From Nothophaeocryptopus gaeumannii (taxonomy: Eukaryota > Ascomycota > Dothideomycetes > Mycosphaerellales > Mycosphaerellaceae): DNA of 64,000 nucleotides. The position numbers were made by a program, and so were the translations under genes. Below, in pieces: positions 46,992-58,040 of this stretch. A model generated the notes under the pieces. It was not told the origin of the DNA, did not search any database, and worked only from the letters and a program-made list of their open reading frames with translations. Numbering within the stretch: position 1 is the first letter of the stretch; the number at the start of each line of letters is the position of its first letter. The stretch spans positions 2,418,001 through 2,482,000 of the forward strand of contig JASISA010000025.1 of assembly GCA_031771865.1 (NCBI GenBank). The letters are read 5' to 3'.

Positions 46992-48799
46992 ATGAATTTT
47001 CGAGATTTGCCAGCATGGCTGACGATTGTCCAATTGCTGCTGCCGCTCGTGGAAGCGCAGTCTGTCCCGATGACAACGGCAACGGAAATTGGTGGCCTGT
47101 CTGGATCTCACACAAACCTCCCTAGGTGGTGTGGCAAACCATACTATGCAGGGTGACTATCTAGTTGGCGATTGAGGCATTTGCCAAAGACTAATACTTC
47201 AACAGATCGCCGAACTTCAATCCTGGAGGTCAGCTGGAGCGTCCATCTCCATCTCCCAGTCTACTGCTTGATGTCCGAATACAGCCAAGACACAGCATTT
47301 ACGACAGCAGCGAGCACAAAGCGGAGATTATTGTCGATGCTGAGCTGTCGCATGTTCGTGGAGATCAACTACCAGAGAGTCTTTCGAGGCCGATGACCAA
47401 TATTCTGGACATTCAAGTGCATGTAGAGGGACTGATGCGACCATGTATCTCCGATCAGGTCTTCTTCAATACCACGGGAACCATGTTCAACTTCGACCTG
47501 AACCACTTGAAGCCGCGAATGGAGCCGTATCATGTCAATCTTACTGGGACCATTAAGAACAGACGGAGCAGTCCAACGTATCGAGCAACGACCGAGCTGT
47601 ATTATCTACCGGCCAAGAACAATGGTAGCACTGTCAAGATGGACAATTTGAACGGCGGCATGCTGGTTGCTAACAATGTGACAAACTACACATTCACGCC
47701 GCTGCTGCCGTTTGGGTTCTACGCTCAGTGCAGCGATTATCTTAACTATTCACTTGCCAACGTGAGTGCGTACAAAGACTTTGGTTTTAATGCCATCAAT
47801 CCGGTCTGCGCATTCACGGATGGAGATCTGACCTTCCTTTTTGACTGGATGGACTCTGTGAATCTCTGGTATCAATACGACATGCGCAACTCTTACTTGA
47901 ATCTATCATCCGTGGCTGAGCAGATCCCCCTCATCAAAGATAGATCAAACCTACTCAGCTGGTATACCGCAGACGAGCCTGATGGATGGCAGTATGCGCT
48001 CAACTCCACCAAGCTGGCTTACGACTTGTTGAAGAAAGAGGATCCCTACCATCCGACCGGGCTTGTGCTGAATTGTCAAAACTATTACTTCGAGGATTAC
48101 ACGACAGGCACGGACTTTATCATGCAAGACGCTTACCCCGTGAGCATCGACCCAACTTTCAGCCGCAAGTTCAATACGACCGTCAATGAGACATATGGAG
48201 ACTGTGGTTGCGACAACTGTATCGGCTCTCTGACGGATGTGAGCATGCGCCTCGAAACTCTTGATACATACCAATCGTGGCTGCCCACCAGCGATAAGCC
48301 CCTCTGGAGCGTGCTGCAGGCCTTTCATGGGGAGTTGTACTGGTTACGGGACCCTACTCCTGAGGAGACCTGGGTAATGATGATCATCAGCTTCAATCAC
48401 AAAGCCAAGGCTATCATGAGCTGGGACTTTCCGGCCTCGGATGTCTTGAATGAAGCTCATGGGGCGATGGCGAAGGTAGTCACGTCGTCGCACGTTGCGC
48501 ATTTTCTGCTCGATGGGTATCCGATGGCCCTCGATACTGAGAGCAACAGTGACCTGGACGCAGCGTACTGGTACTCTGGAGACCAGATCATGATCGCAAT
48601 TGCAAATTTGGCTTCAAATTCTAGCTCAGGAGCAGTTCACCTTCAGCTACCTTCGAGCGCGAGCAAGATTGCTTGTCAGCCCTGGGGCAACGTAACATGG
48701 ACACTGGATAATGATATGGAGGTTTCGACAAAGAATTTCCCGGGTCTCGCTACAAGCATAGTGATACTGGACACTCGAGTCAAATACCAACACAAATAA
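46992..48799 (+). CDS. Secreted glycosidase-like protein of uncertain family
   Basis: Two exons (46992-47152, 47206-48799), with a 53-nt intron that includes CTAAT before AACAG, join to 584 aa. A signal peptide is clear at residues 1-22 (FRDLPAWLTIVQLLLPLVEA). Many N-glycosylation sequons occur. An all-beta N-terminal half (LDVRIQPRHSIYDSSEHKAE) precedes a barrel-like part with FGFNAINPVCAF, LLSWYTADEPDGWQ (Asp-Glu-Pro, candidate acid residues), DAYPV and a late KAIMSWDFP. This layout resembles eukaryotic glycoside hydrolases with a TIM-barrel core and beta-sandwich flanks. I cannot name the GH family. It is probably secreted and glycan-active; substrate is unknown. Confidence 0.75.
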
Positions 48800-48832
48800 T
48801 CAGTATGTAAAGATCGTATGTCAGTCTCTACC

Positions 48833-50497
48833 TTAATTCTGCTTCTGCTTCACACTCCTCCACTCCATAACCAAACTCCCAATCATCGTCAAACAAGTTA
48901 ACCCAACAGCTAAATACCACGTCTGACTCAATGACCTATCAAACCCCTCCACTACTTTTGACAAACTACCCTCTCCCAAACTGCCCCTCAACTGCGTAAT
49001 CCCCATATCCTCTATCCCCTTCACGTCCAACTCCGGCGCCAGTTGGTGCAAGTTGCTGCTCAATCGAGACGTGAAAATCATCTGCGCCACAGCTACGAAA
49101 ACCGCAGGACCGAATGCCTGCGCGAACAGTATGACTGCGATGCCCAACGTCGCATCATCTTTGGGTAAAATCGTCTGTACGGCAACCTGAGGAGCTTGGA
49201 ATCCGATCCCCCCAGCGAATCCAGCGAATCCAGAGTACAAAATCAGTGTCGCAAAGGATACCGTCGTGCCGAGCGTCGTCATGAGTCCTGAGGCTATGGG
49301 CATCAAGATAGAAGCAGTGATCATAAAAGGCGTGTAGTATCCGACTATGCTCGTTCCGGAGCCGTGGATGAGGGCCGCAATCATGAATCCTACCAGGATG
49401 GGAAGCATCATATACCCTGACTTTGCAGGGGAGTAGCCAAGGACGGCTTGGTAGTATGTGGGGAGGTAGTATTCTAGGATGGACATTGTGGAATTTGTGA
49501 AGGAGGAGAAGAGGAAGCCTGCGCAAACATTTCGGTTGCAGATGATGCGAGGGGGAATGGTGGCGGCGTCGCCTTTGATATATTGGTCGACGATGAAGAT
49601 GGTTAGGAGGATGGTGAAGAGGATGAAGCAGATGATGATTCGAGGGTCGGACCAGGCGTATTTGACTCCACCGTAGGAGAGGGCAATGAAGAGGCTTGCT
49701 AGGGCAGGGACGAAGACGACGTTGCCGACTAGGTCGAGTTGTTTGAGTATTTCTCGCCAGGTCATGGAGCGGCTTTGGTTCTCCTGCAGGTCTTGGAGGA
49801 AGATGAATGTCGTTAGGAACGCGACAGCTCCAATGGGCAAGTTGATCCAGAAACAGAACCGCCATCCCACTCTTTGTGTGAGGATACCCCCCAGTAGGGG
49901 CGCAGCTATTGTCGCCGTGCTCTCTACTGCGGACAAAATAGCGGTCACCATGGGCCTCTGTCTCAAAGGTAGCATTTGCACTACCAGCGCAAAGCAGCCT
50001 GAGATGACGCCGCTCGTTCCGAGGCCTGTGACTGCTCTCCCCAGAACGAACACTTTGCTGTTCGGGGCTGCGGCGCTCAACACGCTCCCAACCAGAAAGA
50101 TGATCTGGGAGGCGAGGAAGACTTTTTTGATCGAAAAGAGCTTGTAGAGCTTCCCGAACAGGAACTGGAACGCGGAAGAACAAAGTCGATAGGCAGAAGA
50201 GTACCAGCCAATGTCTGCGATCGTGTGGAAGTGGTCCGTGATGGAGGGCAGGGCCGTGGCGAGAATGTTTGCGTCCAAGCCGCCGAGGATGAGCACCAGG
50301 GAGATTGATAGGTAGACGAGGTAGAGCTTGGTGCCTTTGGGATGTTCATATTCGTTTGTAGCACTGTCCGTGTTGTCGTCTTCAGTTAATTCGAGAGGCT
50401 CGGCGGCAGATGGTTGTTCACGTTTCGGAGCTTGGTAGATCCGGAGAGGTTGGCTGACTTCGGTGAGCTGGATGATCTCTGTCGCTGTTGAAGACAT
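48833..50497 (-). CDS. MFS efflux pump, DHA2 (14-TM) type
   Basis: Single exon, 554 aa. A 55-residue cytosolic N-terminus leads into TM1, LYLVYLSISLVLILGGLD, and then ANILATALPSITDHF, the DHA2 signature. GWYSSAYRLCSSAFQFLFGKLYK, GRAVTGLGTSGVISG and the GPLLGG-like motif C (AAPLLGGILTQRVGWRFCFWINLPIG) follow. About 14 membrane helices can be counted, ending at LTCLTMIGSLVMEW. Relatives export fungal toxins, such as aflatoxin-cluster pumps and HC-toxin-type carriers, or antifungal drugs. No biosynthetic cluster genes lie next to it, so a general drug exporter is as likely. It is convergent with the glycosidase-like gene, the 3' ends only 33 bp apart. Confidence 0.9.
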   Translation of the reverse strand: MSSTATEIIQLTEVSQPLRIYQAPKREQPSAAEPLELTEDDNTDSATNEYEHPKGTKLYLVYLSISLVLILGGLDANILATALPSITDHFHTIADIGWYSSAYRLCSSAFQFLFGKLYKLFSIKKVFLASQIIFLVGSVLSAAAPNSKVFVLGRAVTGLGTSGVISGCFALVVQMLPLRQRPMVTAILSAVESTATIAAPLLGGILTQRVGWRFCFWINLPIGAVAFLTTFIFLQDLQENQSRSMTWREILKQLDLVGNVVFVPALASLFIALSYGGVKYAWSDPRIIICFILFTILLTIFIVDQYIKGDAATIPPRIICNRNVCAGFLFSSFTNSTMSILEYYLPTYYQAVLGYSPAKSGYMMLPILVGFMIAALIHGSGTSIVGYYTPFMITASILMPIASGLMTTLGTTVSFATLILYSGFAGFAGGIGFQAPQVAVQTILPKDDATLGIAVILFAQAFGPAVFVAVAQMIFTSRLSSNLHQLAPELDVKGIEDMGITQLRGSLGEGSLSKVVEGFDRSLSQTWYLAVGLTCLTMIGSLVMEWRSVKQKQN

Positions 50498-51167
50498 CTT
50501 GGACGATACAGCAAGTCAGCGGTGGACAGTTCAGCAAGGAGGAATGGAAGAAAACTGCTTGTATACTACCATTGATGCCTGGCATTCATTCCGTCTTTTT
50601 ACTCCGAAGCGGCATTGTGTGATCGGACCTGAATGATATGCTACTGTGGGCCACGTCGATCATGTTGCACTGCATGGCGACATTCAGCTCCAGCATGCTT
50701 TCGGCGCGTTCATATGCGCTGCGACAGAGGTTGATGATGTTGTCTCATGTCATCGTTGAGGGAAGTGTAGTTCTTGACCAATGCCAAGAAGCCGGCCCAA
50801 GCACAACATAAGCACCTCAGCCCTTGATTCCTCAACTCTCAAACACCATCACAAGCTTTCCTCTGTGCCTGAGCTTTTTATCTTACCCTCGAGGATATGC
50901 TGGTGAACCATATCCCTATTCTACAAGACTGATCTCCAACTGGACAAGCGCTCGCACGTTGTAGCCATGCAAGTCCATGACATCTGAGCCTCTCAAGGCC
51001 GCCCTGGGCTGGACAAGGCTGCCCATGGGATATGGAAATTGCAGTCGCAAATGCCGGACGAAGAGAACGAAAAGGACCGGATGCCTCCCGCGCGCAAAGA
51101 TGGAGAGGCACAGCTGGTCCTCAGGTAGGAAGTTGGTCGCTCTCTTGCCTTTCATTCATCTAAAGCG
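50498..51167. promoter_or_regulatory. Divergent promoter region, DHA2 pump / GH47
   Basis: 670 bp between two start codons. No additional gene is recognised, and no sharp motif stands out. Confidence 0.4.
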
Positions 51168-53141
51168 ATGTTCGCACGCTTGTCGCTCGTTTCGCTCTTC
51201 GTAGCAGCCATCGCTGCTGTGAACAATGCCGATCTCGATGGTCTTTCGCCTTCCTCTGCTCAAGCCGCCCAGGGAGCGGGCACGACCCCGCCAGCGCCCA
51301 ATCCGTACGAACAACTTGGTGTCGATGCGCCGAACCAGCAGCTACCGCCCGAGCCGACGACCATCACGAGGACCGTGATCCCGAACCCCAATGCACCGAA
51401 GCCTACAGGGACGTTGGGGCGCAATTGCAAGAACATACAGGCGAAGAGTGGTAGAGGCGACTCGGCCAAGGCCAACGCTATCATAGAGGCGTTTCATCAC
51501 GGGTGGAACGCATATGTTCAGTATGCGTATGGGTTCGATGAGCTCATGCCTCTGAGCTTGAATGGAACAAACACTCGATATGGATGGGGGTTGACCATTG
51601 TTGACTCCATGGATACTGCGATTATCATGGGGCTCACGGACATCGTGCAGCAGATGCTGGAGTTCACTGCTCGAATCGACTTCTCTACAGACTCCACAGA
51701 CGATCCAGATGGCGTCAGCGTGTTTGGTAGGAAAGCGAGACGTCGAACTGGACGTTTGAACTGATGTAGATGCAGAGACGAACATTCGCTACCTCGGTGG
51801 GCTCATCTCCGCATTCGACTTGCTCAACAGCGGCCAATTTGGCAACTACGGATCCAACCAGACTGACATGCTTCTCAAGCAAGCTGTGATTCTTGCGGAC
51901 AAGCTTGCTTATGCATTTGGCACTCCTAGCGGTCTACCTGCCGCCGGTCAGAACTTCACGACCAATACCCCTATTCCTGGACAGTACACCCTGCGATCTA
52001 CGAACCAGACTTTCAATGCTACGAATACTGCTTCTTTTGGGACTTTAGTTCTGGAGTGGGGACGGCTGTCTGACCTCACTGGCAACCAGACCTACCGACA
52101 ACTGACGGAAAGGGCCAATGGCATCGCCATCAACTCTGATCCCGCCCCGGTATATGCTGGCTTGGTCGGGACCCAATTTCATAGCGACACAGGAAAGATG
52201 ATCACACGGGACGGCGGATGGCAGGCTGGAGTTGATTCATTCTTGGAGTATCTCCCCAAGTATTACCAGTACGCTGTAACTGACGTCTCAACGCAGTACA
52301 AGGACTTCTGGTTAAACGCCACGAAGTCGACGATGGACCACATCGCAGTGCACCCTCAGGGCTTCCCCGATCTGACTTTCGTATCTCGGCTCCGGAGCAA
52401 TGGCACAATCGAGTATCTCGCAGATGACTTTTCGTGTTTCGCAGGAGGCAACTGGCTACTCGGCGGTGCTCTTCTGGACAGGCCTGATATCTCGCAACTA
52501 GGAGTGGACTGGACATACGGCTGCTACTACCTGTACAAGTCTTCAACCACTGGGCTTGGCCCACTTGCCTGGGCTTGGTTCAATGAGAACGGCGAATCAT
52601 TCGATTACGCGAGCAAGAATGATGCTGCTGCACTTCACAGCGCTGCCAAGCGAGGTTTCTTTATCCCAGCTAGTATCGAGAACTGGTTTTCCCGACCTGA
52701 GCCTTTGGAGAGCGTCTTCTACGCGTCTCGCATTACTGGCGAACAAAGGTGGGCTGATTACAACTGGGAGATGTTCAAGGCTATCAACAATACTGCGAGG
52801 ACCCCTCAAGCGTTTGCGGCAGTCAATAATGTTGATATGCCGTATGGAGGGAGCATGAGTGATAACTTGGATTCGTGAGTTCGCACTATTGACACTCGTA
52901 GGTGCACGACTGACTTGATGTTGCTTGCAGATTCTTCTTCGCCGAAGTCCTCAAATACCTTTATCTTACTTTCACGGACCCGAGCGTCATTGACCTCTCC
53001 CAGTGGGTCTTCAACACGGAGGCGCATCCTTTCTTTGCAACATGTGCAGGCGGAAACAGTACTTCGTTGTCGTTGAGACAACATTTGAAGAGGAAAGATT
53101 GGGGTGTACATCATGGTGTCCATCGACGAGCTGGACTGTAG
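51168..53141 (+). CDS. Class I alpha-1,2-mannosidase, GH47
   Basis: Three exons (51168-51726, 51776-52874, 52931-53141) join to 622 aa. Signal peptide 1-17 (ARLSLVSLFVAAIAA). A Pro-rich stem (about 30-80) precedes the GH47 barrel, with WGLTIVDSMDTAIIMGL, FETNIRYLGGLISAFDLL (formed across intron 1), SCFAGGNWLLGG, FSRPEPLESVFYASRITG and the calcium-ligand motif NTEAHPF. The enzyme trims alpha-1,2-mannose from N-glycans in the secretory pathway or outside the cell. The signal peptide and absence of an N-terminal anchor fit the secreted fungal subgroup. Multiple sequons are present. Catalytic-fold motifs are all intact. Confidence 0.93.
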
Positions 53142-53929
53142 TTCAGTTCACATTCGCGTAATGTATGCAGGCAGCGATTTTGTTTTGTTCCGACATTAGA
53201 TAAGAGCCGTACGCGGTCGAAGGCGCCCGACCTTGGGCGTCAATTATTGCGTCTCGCCATGCCGCAGACTGACAAAATTATGTCCGATTCAAAACCCTCA
53301 CTCCCTGCTTAGCACACGTTGACCTTGCATGGGTTGCTGGACTGCTGAAACAGAGGCCATCGTTCTCCTGCTTCGTCTTGAAAACCATAACAACGATGCC
53401 AATGTGAGAGTGCTCTTGACGCGGCGATGTTCAAGCCCATTGACTTTGGACATGTGAAGACACTGTGAACACGATCGATAGGGTGATGATGAAGTAGTCG
53501 TCGATCGAGGTTCCAAGCGTTCGGTGCGAGAACAGGCAGGGATGAGGTAGAGCTCCAGGGCCTCCCGCCTCGTTGCTCGGCTTTGCTAGCCACCTCACAT
53601 GTACACCTCAAGAGCAACGCGAGCGAGCTCTGTACTTTGACCCTCACTTTGACAGTCACTCGCGGTGGCACCACATAGTCCGTCGTCCTTCCTTGAATAA
53701 TTGCATACACCCAAGCTCGTCACTCGTTCACTACCAACGTCCGACCAATGCTCGCTGTCAATTAGAGTTCCGTCTCCCTCGCGATGCGCCAAGCAGGAAG
53801 CGCGTCAACAAACCAAGCCTCATAGTCCATCGACGCAATCGCTTTCATCCACCACCACCACCACCACCAACGCCTCGAGTCTGGCTCTCTTCATTGAGAT
53901 ACTTGGAGTAGTGGTGACTTCAGGTCATC
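53142..53929. other. Intergenic upstream of the C2-domain gene
   Basis: No gene recognised. A CCACCACCACCACC tract at about 53850-53865 lies in the presumed 5' leader of the next gene. Confidence 0.45.
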
Positions 53930-56563
53930 ATGGGCTCCAAGATGGCCAACAATGGACCCCACGCCGCCGGCATCTTCGCCGACATGACCGTCGATGGTCC
54001 TGAGATCGGAACACTGGTTGTCATCATAGATCGAGGAAGAAACCTGCCGAATAGGAGGTCCATGGGCAAGCAGAGTGCATACTGCGCCGCCAGACTCGGT
54101 AAAGAGGCTCGCAAGACCGAGACGGACAAGCGAGGCGGACAAACGCCGAGATGGTAGGTCGAGTTCCAAACAAGTGCATCACCGTGAGACATGGCTGACT
54201 GGGTGTGACACAGGGACCAGGAGCTGCGCTTTACCGTCCACGATTCCCCCGACTACTATAAGCTCAAGATATCCGTCTTCAGCGAGGACAAGAGGACCGA
54301 TCTCGTCGGCGAGGCCTGGGTTGATCTTGGAGGCGTTGTAGTACCTGGCGGCGGGAAGAGCGATCTTTGGCAGGGCTTGACGTGCAAGGGCAAATACGCT
54401 GGGGAGCTCAGATTCGAGCTGACATACTACGATACGAGAGAAAAGCCGGAAACAGGGACAGAAAGCATATCTATGGCCGACGAGTTGAAGCAGCAGTATG
54501 GCACACTGGCACCTAAAGTCAAGCGGAGACCTCTGCCCACGAATCCCAATGCGCCTGTCACGACGGACGTGGTATTACCTGGTCGAGCTCCTCCTGGAAG
54601 AGCGAAGCATGGCCCTCGAGACTACAGCACCCCTCCAAGGGCAGCTTCATTGCCGCCGAAAACGTTCAATTACCCTCACTCGGCCGACACCTTGTACACT
54701 CAGCCTCAACCAGGAACGCTGTCTCAAGGACACTCTCCTGCACCACAGCCGCAGTTCGAGACGCCACCAAACCAGTACTACGACGAATACGACCAGCAAC
54801 CGGACCCACAGCACTACGATCTCCACGAGCCCATCCCGCAGCAGCCGGACTTCCTCCCACAACTTGCTCCAAGCAATCGATCTCGAGGCTCGCTACCTAC
54901 GCAGCCACGATACGCGCAGCGGCAACAGAGCCATCCACAACCGAGACCAATGAGCCATATTGGCATCCCGCATTCGAACTCTGCGCCAGCTGTACCTCAG
55001 CATCCGGATCCTCAGGCATACGACGATAGCTACCAGCTTCGGACGGACTACCCTGAGCCCATTCCTGATGTTGGTTATCAGTATCAACACATGCGTCAAA
55101 GGAGGAATGACATGCCACCTGGCTGGCAAGATGAGTACGGTGCCGCTTATTCGGATAAGCAGGCTTACGTGGAAGAGGAGATGGACAGCCCTCCTCCGCC
55201 GCCTCCACCAATGCACAGCCAGAGCTCACCTGCGGTGCCCCAAAATATGAGCGTGCCACGCAATCACTCGTATGCCCCACCAGGGTCACGATACGGTGCC
55301 ACGCCGCCCTCAGCTAGGCAGCAGTACGTGCCGAAATCGTCGCCTCTGCAGAGCATTGAGCGAGGCTACGCGCAGCAGACACCTCCAAGCCACGGCCCTC
55401 CAGCGCGTGGTCGCTCTTTTGACGACTATGGAGGCTCCTCTCCGTACACTGGCAGCTATCACTCGACTCCGAATTTGCTCTCTTCGCCAGCGCAAGGATC
55501 CCCATCACCATGTTCAAGAACTTCTCCTTATGACCGCTCAGCTCCTGGCCGTAGGAGCATTGCCGAGCCATATGGAACACCTTCACGGCAACCTCATCCG
55601 CTGTCTCAAGAGATTCCGCATGCGAGGAGCCCGAACCCACCGCCACGACCGAGAAGTCCAAACCCTTATCGACCGCACGATCCTGGCATGTCACCAGAAG
55701 GGCGCTCGCCGTATCAGACCGACTATCGCCAACGAGATGCACCGCCTTTGATAAAGCCTCGTGCTGTCTCCCCACAGCCAGGAAGACCTCCCAGTCAGTC
55801 CGCGCCAGCGCCTAGGAACAGCTATAGTATTCAGTTCCCCGTGCGTGCGTTCGAGTCTTCTGATCAAAGCCCGCTTTCGACATCCGTTCCACGGAAGTCG
55901 GTTTCGCCCAGACCTTCGGTGTCAGAGCGCAGTCGATCTGCGGTACCGTTCTCGCCCGACAGCTTCGACATCCACAACCCTAACTCTCCCGGAGCTGAAG
56001 TCGAAGCTCGAAAAGGGCCAATTGTTGGGTGGCACGGCCAGGAGATTGATCCCTCTGATCACCTCCCCGTGGACTCGTGGGCTCCTGAACCGGAGAAGAA
56101 GACGCCTACCAAGAAGTACGGACTTGGTCGAGAGAAGGAATTTGGCCCGCGGAGTCTATCCAAGGACACGGTGATCAACGTGCGAATGAAGCCCGGGTCG
56201 AATCAACCGGAACAACAAGTACAACCTGCTCCAACTTCACGCAACAAGTTGTTCAAGAAGCCGCCATCCAAGAACCCTGCGATGGAGCCTTTACGGAACC
56301 ATGACAACTACAACCCGGTGCCCAATCCGTACGAACAGCAGCAATACTCTCGTAGCTTCCATGAGGGTCGTCGAAGCCCGAATCCATATGCACCGCCGAG
56401 CTTGCCGCCGAAAGTGCCCATGTCGCACAGTCCTCAGGACTATGGACCGGATGCATTGAGTCGGGAGATATCTTCTATTGATCTTGGACCCAGTCGCAGT
56501 CGGCCGTCACCGACCGCTTATGTACCAGTACGAAGCCATCGCGAGAGACACAGCTACTATTAA
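53930..56563 (+). CDS. C2-domain protein resembling cytokinesis factor Inn1/Fic1
   Basis: Two exons (53930-54153, 54214-56563), with a 60-nt intron that splits a Trp codon (PRW/DQELRF), join to 857 aa. Residues about 20-150 form one C2 domain: GTLVVIIDRGRNLPNRRSMGK, then FTVHDSPDYYKLKISVFSED, then DLVGEAWVDLGGVV. The rest is Pro/Gln/Ser/Tyr-rich and disordered, with many PxxP motifs that could bind SH3 domains (PPPPPPPMH near residue 400). The order of an N-terminal C2 domain plus a Pro-rich tail is that of Inn1/Fic1 proteins, which couple ring constriction to septum synthesis through SH3 partners. The assignment is by architecture; it is not proof of orthology. Confidence 0.8.
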
Positions 56564-56938
56564 AGCTCAGCGAGGGCACTTTGTGTTCTTAGATATTTAC
56601 ATGATGCTTTTAGGCATGGGGAAATTGCATAGCGTTTTCTTTTGTACGGACGCTGGCGTTTGGGACCTGGCTATTGCATGGCGATGCATATCCGCAGTGG
56701 GACGACAGGAAATGGGACGGATGGAATAAAGGGGAACAGGATAGTGAAGGAAGGCCTCGGTGGAATGCATTGTATCATAGAGCATACTAATAGTGCTGAT
56801 AGACGGCGTTGCGCATTGCATATTGCCCATAATCGGGATCTTATCGACTCTCTCAAAACCAGTGATCATTCACATGCTCCTTGATACATTTCTTTCATTC
56901 ATTATGCTCAAGAAACTGAGCAAAGAAGAAAGAGTTCT
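56564..56938. other. Convergent intergenic region
   Basis: 375 bp between the 3' ends of the C2-domain gene (+) and the 56939 gene (-). Nothing recognised. Confidence 0.5.
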
Positions 56939-57499
56939 CTACGAAGTACTGAACCCAGTCCCGCCCAGGCTCGCCTTCGAATCCCCACCACCAGGTCGTC
57001 TCGTCTCTCCTCCCTGTCGAATATTGCTCCGAATATCATCGTCTCCTCCCCGATTCTCCAAATCGAGAACTGCTTTATCTTCTGGCCCACCGACTCCTTC
57101 AAAGTCTCGTGCTTTGGTTGGTTTTCCTGTCTCGCGATTGATCGAACCGCCCTCGTCCAAAGGAATCTCTCTGTTATCACCGGCTCCCTGTCCGCCTATG
57201 CGGACTGAGGCGCCGGGGAAGCGGGTGGTTGCGGAGGAGTCGATGCCGGATTCGTTTACTGTTGTGAAGGGAGAAAATGTCAGTTGGGGTTGGTTTGTTG
57301 GTTTGTGAACAAGATTTGGAGGAGGGAGGGAATGGGGGAATTGGCGAATGATGGAAGGGAGAGGGAATGAATGAATGAATGAGGCAGGCTTACCACTATC
57401 ACTGACGTTTGAAGAGGTGGTGTTGCCTTTTGCTTGTTGAGAGTTGAGATCATGTTCGGCCTGTGCGGCGATGTCGAGGGGGTTCTGTTGGCTGGACAT
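56939..57499 (-). CDS. Small conserved fungal protein of unknown function
   Basis: Two exons (57499-57394, 57258-56939), with a 135-nt intron, join to 141 aa. The product is hydrophilic and probably disordered: MSSQQNPLDIAAQAEHDLNS, then after splicing SDSVNESGIDSSATTRFPGA, NREIPLDEGGSINRETGKPT, ARDFEGVGGPEDKA and GGDDDIRSNIR. I recall this pattern from small uncharacterised Pezizomycotina proteins. The intron could also be read through as an open frame, giving 186 aa, but the retained piece is unlike the rest and carries an ATGA repeat. The spliced form is preferred. Confidence 0.72.
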   Translation of the reverse strand: MSSQQNPLDIAAQAEHDLNSQQAKGNTTSSNVSDSGKPASFIHSFPLPSIIRQFPHSLPPPNLVHKPTNQPQLTFSPFTTVNESGIDSSATTRFPGASVRIGGQGAGDNREIPLDEGGSINRETGKPTKARDFEGVGGPEDKAVLDLENRGGDDDIRSNIRQGGETRRPGGGDSKASLGGTGFSTS

Positions 57500-58040
57500 G
57501 ATGTTCGTTGATGTTGTATCGATGTGTGGTCCTGTAGTTGTTCTTTGAATGAGAGACCTAATATATAAGTTGACGTTTGATGAGTTCTATGGTGTGTGAA
57601 AAAGAAGGATGCCCGATCAATGGCATTCTACCTCTTAACAACTGAGAGACATTCAAGATGTGCATGTACTTTCGTTACAGTGATGTCATTCATGTGTAAG
57701 TTGAAAGGGAACGTCATCGATCAAAGTTCGAGGCTTGGCTTGGTTTCATCACAGACGCAGGTACCGCTTTGCACCACTGCTCGCGTGCTTTGTTGTCATC
57801 CGTCGCACTGCATTGGTTGCAATGACGAGAGTCGTGGAGAGATGTAGTGCACCGTGTGGGATGCGCGTGTGAAATTCTATATGCTTCGTCGCTGCGTAGC
57901 CATATTAGCTTCCGGCTGCAAATTAAGAATATTCTGCAAAAATGTACTGTAGTCCATCCACTCGGTCTTGCTCCAGACGCCACGCTGCCCTGTTCAAACT
58001 GGAGTTCATCAAAACATTAGTCGAAATATCGAGGTCCAGA
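57500..58040. other. Intergenic, no gene recognised
   Basis: It contains the promoter of the 56939 gene and the 3' region of the next minus-strand gene. No coding signal was found. Confidence 0.5.

Noticed and set aside
49155..50183. 342-codon minus-strand frame inside the DHA2 gene
   Set aside because: It is an alternative-frame shadow; the product is His/Pro/Arg-rich, while the overlapping frame is a clear 14-TM transporter.
54498..55751. Overlapping + frames within the C2-domain gene
   Set aside because: They are frame shadows of a Pro/Gln/Ser-rich region with biased codons.
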